Origin: Ichthyophonus hoferi | Lineage: Eukaryota; Opisthokonta; Ichthyosporea; Ichthyophonida; Ichthyophonidae | Assembly: GCA_002751075.1 (NCBI GenBank) | Contig: NAOQ01000305.1 | Location: forward strand, 53,716-64,485 | Reading direction: 5' to 3' | DNA length: 10,770 nt | Part shown: positions 10,201 through 10,770 of the stretch, piece after piece | Layout: each line of letters starts with the position of its first letter | Numbering within the stretch: position 1 is the first letter of the stretch | Position numbers and translations under genes: made by a program | The notes under the pieces: generated by a model | Told to the model about the DNA's origin: nothing | The model's input: only the letters and a program-made list of their open reading frames with translations | The model's database searches: none

Positions 10201-10406
10201 TCACATCCTATATTGCTCTTACCTCATCAGGAAGGCCTGTTAAATTATTATTTAGTAGGCTTAACTCTTTTAGGCGCGTTAATCGGCCTATTTGGAAAGT
10301 CAGTGACGTCAGATGATTCCATCCTAAGGCCAATGATTCTAGGTTGGTCAGGCGACCAATGGAACCAGGAAGGGATTGAAGCTGATTGGTAAAGACAGAG
10401 AGGCCC
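5421..10406 (-). CDS. Leucine-rich-repeat protein with coiled coil and C-terminal membrane anchor (5'-partial, 8 exons)
   Basis: The coding join, in transcript order, is 10406-10223, 9840-9705, 9142-9033, 8443-8287, 7776-7681, 7367-7261, 6917-6780 and 5942-5421. Every junction has GT..AG ends and matching phase, and the join gives 482 residues ending in TAG. Residues 2-231 are ten LRRs of exactly 23 residues each, of the pattern LxLxxNxLxxLPxxIgxLxxLxx, the class seen in SHOC2, Erbin and plant PIRL proteins. Residues 232-263 form a helical cap and 264-309 a polar linker. Residues 310-364 are Ser/Pro-rich, followed by 14 Glu (365-378), a likely coiled coil (396-430) and a hydrophobic span at about 453-477 ending IHRLLD. 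By family knowledge, LRRs bind protein partners, often small GTPases or phosphatases. The C-terminal span suggests a tail-anchored protein with cytosolic LRRs, or a type I receptor if a signal peptide exists upstream. The start and any earlier domains lie right of the window. I do not claim orthology to a named gene. Confidence 0.85.
5736..5777 (-). repeat. Coding hexanucleotide repeat encoding Glu14
   Basis: Seven perfect copies of TTCCTC on the plus strand (GAGGAA in the transcript). Alternating GAG and GAA codons in exact register point to recent hexamer slippage rather than codon-by-codon conservation. Confidence 0.92.
5943..6779 (-). other. Last LRR-gene intron, with microsatellites
   Basis: An 837-base intron, the longest of those complete in the window. 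It contains a CATATG-rich segment at 6395-6430 and a compound CA/TA run at 6435-6490. A short open stretch at about 6490-6555 has splice-like ends but the wrong phase for a cassette exon. Confidence 0.65.
6435..6490. repeat. Compound (TATA/CACA) microsatellite
   Basis: An ATATAT run, then CATACCCACACACATACATG, then a 28-base uninterrupted (TA)n at 6463-6490, inside the last LRR-gene intron. Confidence 0.88.
6780..6917 (-). CDS. LRR gene exon g: polar linker
   Basis: 138 bases, 46 codons, phase 0 at both ends. The donor is GTAGGT. The acceptor (TTACTAAG) has a weak pyrimidine tract, so the left boundary in the transcript is the least certain of the set. The peptide starts TVPNLWPNHNVHSLARGH, ends DNKPIEFVEE and has no recognised domain. 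Confidence 0.72.
6938..7240. repeat. Hierarchical TACACA / TACATGTATATA repeat array
   Basis: After an irregular TACATACAAG/TATA lead-in, 7015-7240 is built from blocks of TACACA hexamers, each but the last closed by one TACATGTATATA dodecamer. The closed blocks end at 7050, 7080, 7116, 7158 and 7212, with hexamer counts of 4, 3, 4, 5 and 7; an open block of 4 finishes at about 7240. Closed-block lengths therefore run 36, 30, 36, 42 and 54 bases. The array fills most of the 343-base intron between LRR-gene exons f and g. All three frames are open on the minus strand, which gives spurious Tyr/Val-, Cys/Val- and Cys/Met-rich open frames. Confidence 0.93.
7261..7367 (-). CDS. LRR gene exon f: LRR C-terminal cap
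   Basis: 107 bases, acceptor GTCATACAG and donor GTAGGT. The junction with exon e makes an Arg codon, giving RLKRLYDLVVDREI. The rest, including EEGVDKLRDLLAARYK, is a charged helix in the place where many SHOC2-class LRR proteins have a cap helix after the last repeat. It ends in phase 0. The large compound microsatellite begins about 20 bases into the following intron. Confidence 0.85.
7518..7566. repeat. Purine-rich GGAGAA repeat
   Basis: About eight imperfect copies of GGAGAA/AGGAGA on the plus strand, a polypyrimidine tract in the LRR transcript, in the intron between exons e and f. Confidence 0.75.
7681..7776 (-). CDS. LRR gene exon e: end of LRR 9 and LRR 10
   Basis: 96 bases, acceptor TTAACCAG and donor GTAAAC. 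Its two leading bases TG join the T of exon d to make the Leu codon expected at that repeat position. It then reads PREIGNLAALQVLVLQGNK and ends MHRLK plus one base (phase 1). Confidence 0.88.
7929..7965. repeat. Short TA/CA/TATG microsatellite
   Basis: A TATATATACACACGCACACACAC run followed by CATACGTATGTATGTG, partly self-complementary, in the intron between exons d and e. It directly abuts the degenerate tandem repeat at 7966-8069. Confidence 0.75.
7966..8069. repeat. Degenerate 20-22 bp tandem repeat, about five units
   Basis: Five successive segments share a T-run, then CCCGATCAAAA or close variants, then GA-rich sequence. The cores are AATCAAAAG, CCCGGTAAAAAGG, CCAATCAAAAG, GTCAATCAAAAAG and CCCGATCAAAATG. 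Spacing is 20-22 bases. The units differ from each other at many positions, so the array is old or under loose constraint. It lies in an LRR-gene intron. Confidence 0.55.
8287..8443 (-). CDS. LRR gene exon d: LRRs 7 and 8 and most of the first half of 9
   Basis: 157 bases, acceptor AAAATACAG and donor GTATGG. It begins HNQIRNLPAAIGQLVNL and runs through LNLSENNLTALPSSIGSL to LFLADNCITE plus one base (phase 1). The donor is followed in the transcript by a TTTG-repeat run, T-rich sequence of a kind that often lies just inside introns. Confidence 0.88.
8757..8840. repeat. TATAATA-type AT minisatellite
   Basis: Repeated TATAATA/TATAATATAG words through about 80 bases of the intron between LRR-gene exons c and d, including an AAACT..AGTTT inverted repeat. 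Confidence 0.6.
9033..9142 (-). CDS. LRR gene exon c: end of LRR 5, LRR 6, start of 7
   Basis: 110 bases, acceptor GCCTTTAG and donor GTAAGA. It encodes FSGLAQLRTLCLGVNNL and continues through IPEEICSLTSLHTLRLQ. The donor falls four residues into repeat 7. It ends in phase 0. The exon is too short to stand out as a long open frame and was found by LRR pattern and phase. Confidence 0.85.
9336..9468. repeat. GTATAATA minisatellite
   Basis: A 130-base run of 8-10 base units of the form AGTATAATAG or AGTATAACAG, with occasional diverged copies, inside the intron between LRR-gene exons b and c. Confidence 0.8.
9705..9840 (-). CDS. LRR gene exon b: end of LRR 3, LRR 4, start of 5
   Basis: 136 bases, acceptor TTTTTATTCAG and donor GTATAC. 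It starts ISQLVMLQALYLDNN, completing the repeat cut by the upstream intron, and ends in LIALPE plus one base (phase 1). Joining to the next exon makes a Gly codon and keeps the 23-residue spacing. Confidence 0.87.
9971..10020. repeat. Inverted repeat with ATAGCAAC / GTTGCTAT arms
   Basis: ATAGCAAC near 9967 and GTTGCTAT near 10007 are exact reverse complements. A second pair, AACAACCA and TGGTTGCT, lies partly within them. GTTGCTA resembles a half X-box (RFX site), but no full-length X-box is present. It sits in the intron between LRR-gene exons a and b. Confidence 0.35.
10223..10406 (-). CDS. LRR gene exon a: LRRs 1, 2 and the start of 3
   Basis: 184 bases, acceptor CTTATTCCAG and donor GTAAGA. 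The first base completes a codon begun in an exon beyond the window. It encodes LSVFTNQLQSLPGSIGRL, then a second repeat with Thr-Phe in place of the usual Leu-Pro (SLTFQIGRL), then LSLLNNNLTGLPDE. A palindromic TGACGTCA and three CCAAT/ATTGG pentamers lie inside the coding sequence. The exon ends in phase 0. Confidence 0.85.
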
Positions 10407-10629
10407 CTGGAATAAGAGACATGGATTTACATGGGTAGGCAATTAGAGATAAAATACATATTAACCAATAGCCGACTAGGATAATATATATAAGTGGCTG
10501 CGGATAGGGTGAGGTGCACGTAATGGAGGCTGTTGACTGGACTATTATGTTTGGCATTGGCGATCACACCTCTATAAATATGAGTTATTTACAAAGCATT
10601 ATAGAACAAGAACATTAACATCAACAAGT

Positions 10630-10770
10630 TACATACATACATATAAACATACATATATACATACATACATACATACATACATGCATACATACATACATAC
10701 ACACATATACATACATACATACATACATACATACATACATACATACATACATACATACATACACACATAC
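10630..10770. repeat. (CATA)n microsatellite running off the right edge
   Basis: Nearly pure CATA/TACA tetranucleotide repeat from about 10630 to the window end, with a few ATA and CACA interruptions. It falls in the intron upstream of LRR-gene exon a, so the preceding exon lies beyond the window. Confidence 0.93.

Noticed and set aside
10440-10570. Minus-strand open stretch upstream of LRR exon a as the preceding exon
   Set aside because: It contains SLHYVHLTLS but lacks the 23-residue LRR spacing, and its donor candidates either have the wrong phase or leave an intron of about 50 bases with a poor junction.
1-10770. Transposon coding regions, terminal-repeat elements, viral relics, CRISPR arrays, rRNA
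   Set aside because: No polymerase, integrase, transposase or capsid-like reading, no paired long terminal repeats and no spaced direct repeats were seen on reading both strands by eye.

Overview
This is eukaryotic, almost certainly metazoan, DNA. It is AT-rich (roughly one third G+C by eye), has spliceosomal introns with GT..AG ends, dense simple-sequence repeats and no bacterial-style gene packing. Moderate intron sizes, compact intergenic spacing and a SHOC2-like leucine-rich-repeat gene suit a marine invertebrate. A demosponge is possible, but that is a guess.

Layout, left to right. (1) Plus strand, 1-1523: the last three coding exons of a gene that enters from the left (2-31, 483-560, 1422-1523). 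They encode a charged helical C-terminus with an acidic end; I do not recognise the family. (2) 1524-2541: a gap between convergent genes with an AT-rich spacer and one small hairpin. (3) Minus strand, 3639-2542: an apparently intronless 365-residue protein with no recognised family, made of a folded N-terminal half and a Ser/Pro-rich tail. (4) 3640-5420: about 1.8 kb of AT-rich DNA without a supportable gene, holding the upstream region of the orphan gene and the 3' flank of the next one. (5) Minus strand, 10406-5421: the last eight coding exons of a leucine-rich-repeat gene whose 5' part lies beyond the right edge. All seven splice junctions agree in phase. The joined exons give ten consecutive 23-residue LRRs, then a helical cap, a linker, a Ser/Pro tract, a run of 14 Glu, a coiled coil and a C-terminal transmembrane segment.

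The window contains no recognisable transposon coding region, viral relic, tRNA, rRNA or CRISPR array. Its most unusual features are the LRR plus coiled coil plus tail-anchor architecture, an orphan intronless gene, a hierarchical microsatellite inside an LRR-gene intron, a degenerate 20-22 bp tandem repeat in another intron, and an apparent several-fold excess of CCAAT/ATTGG pentamers throughout the non-coding DNA and the LRR exons. No functional link between the three genes is evident from the sequence.
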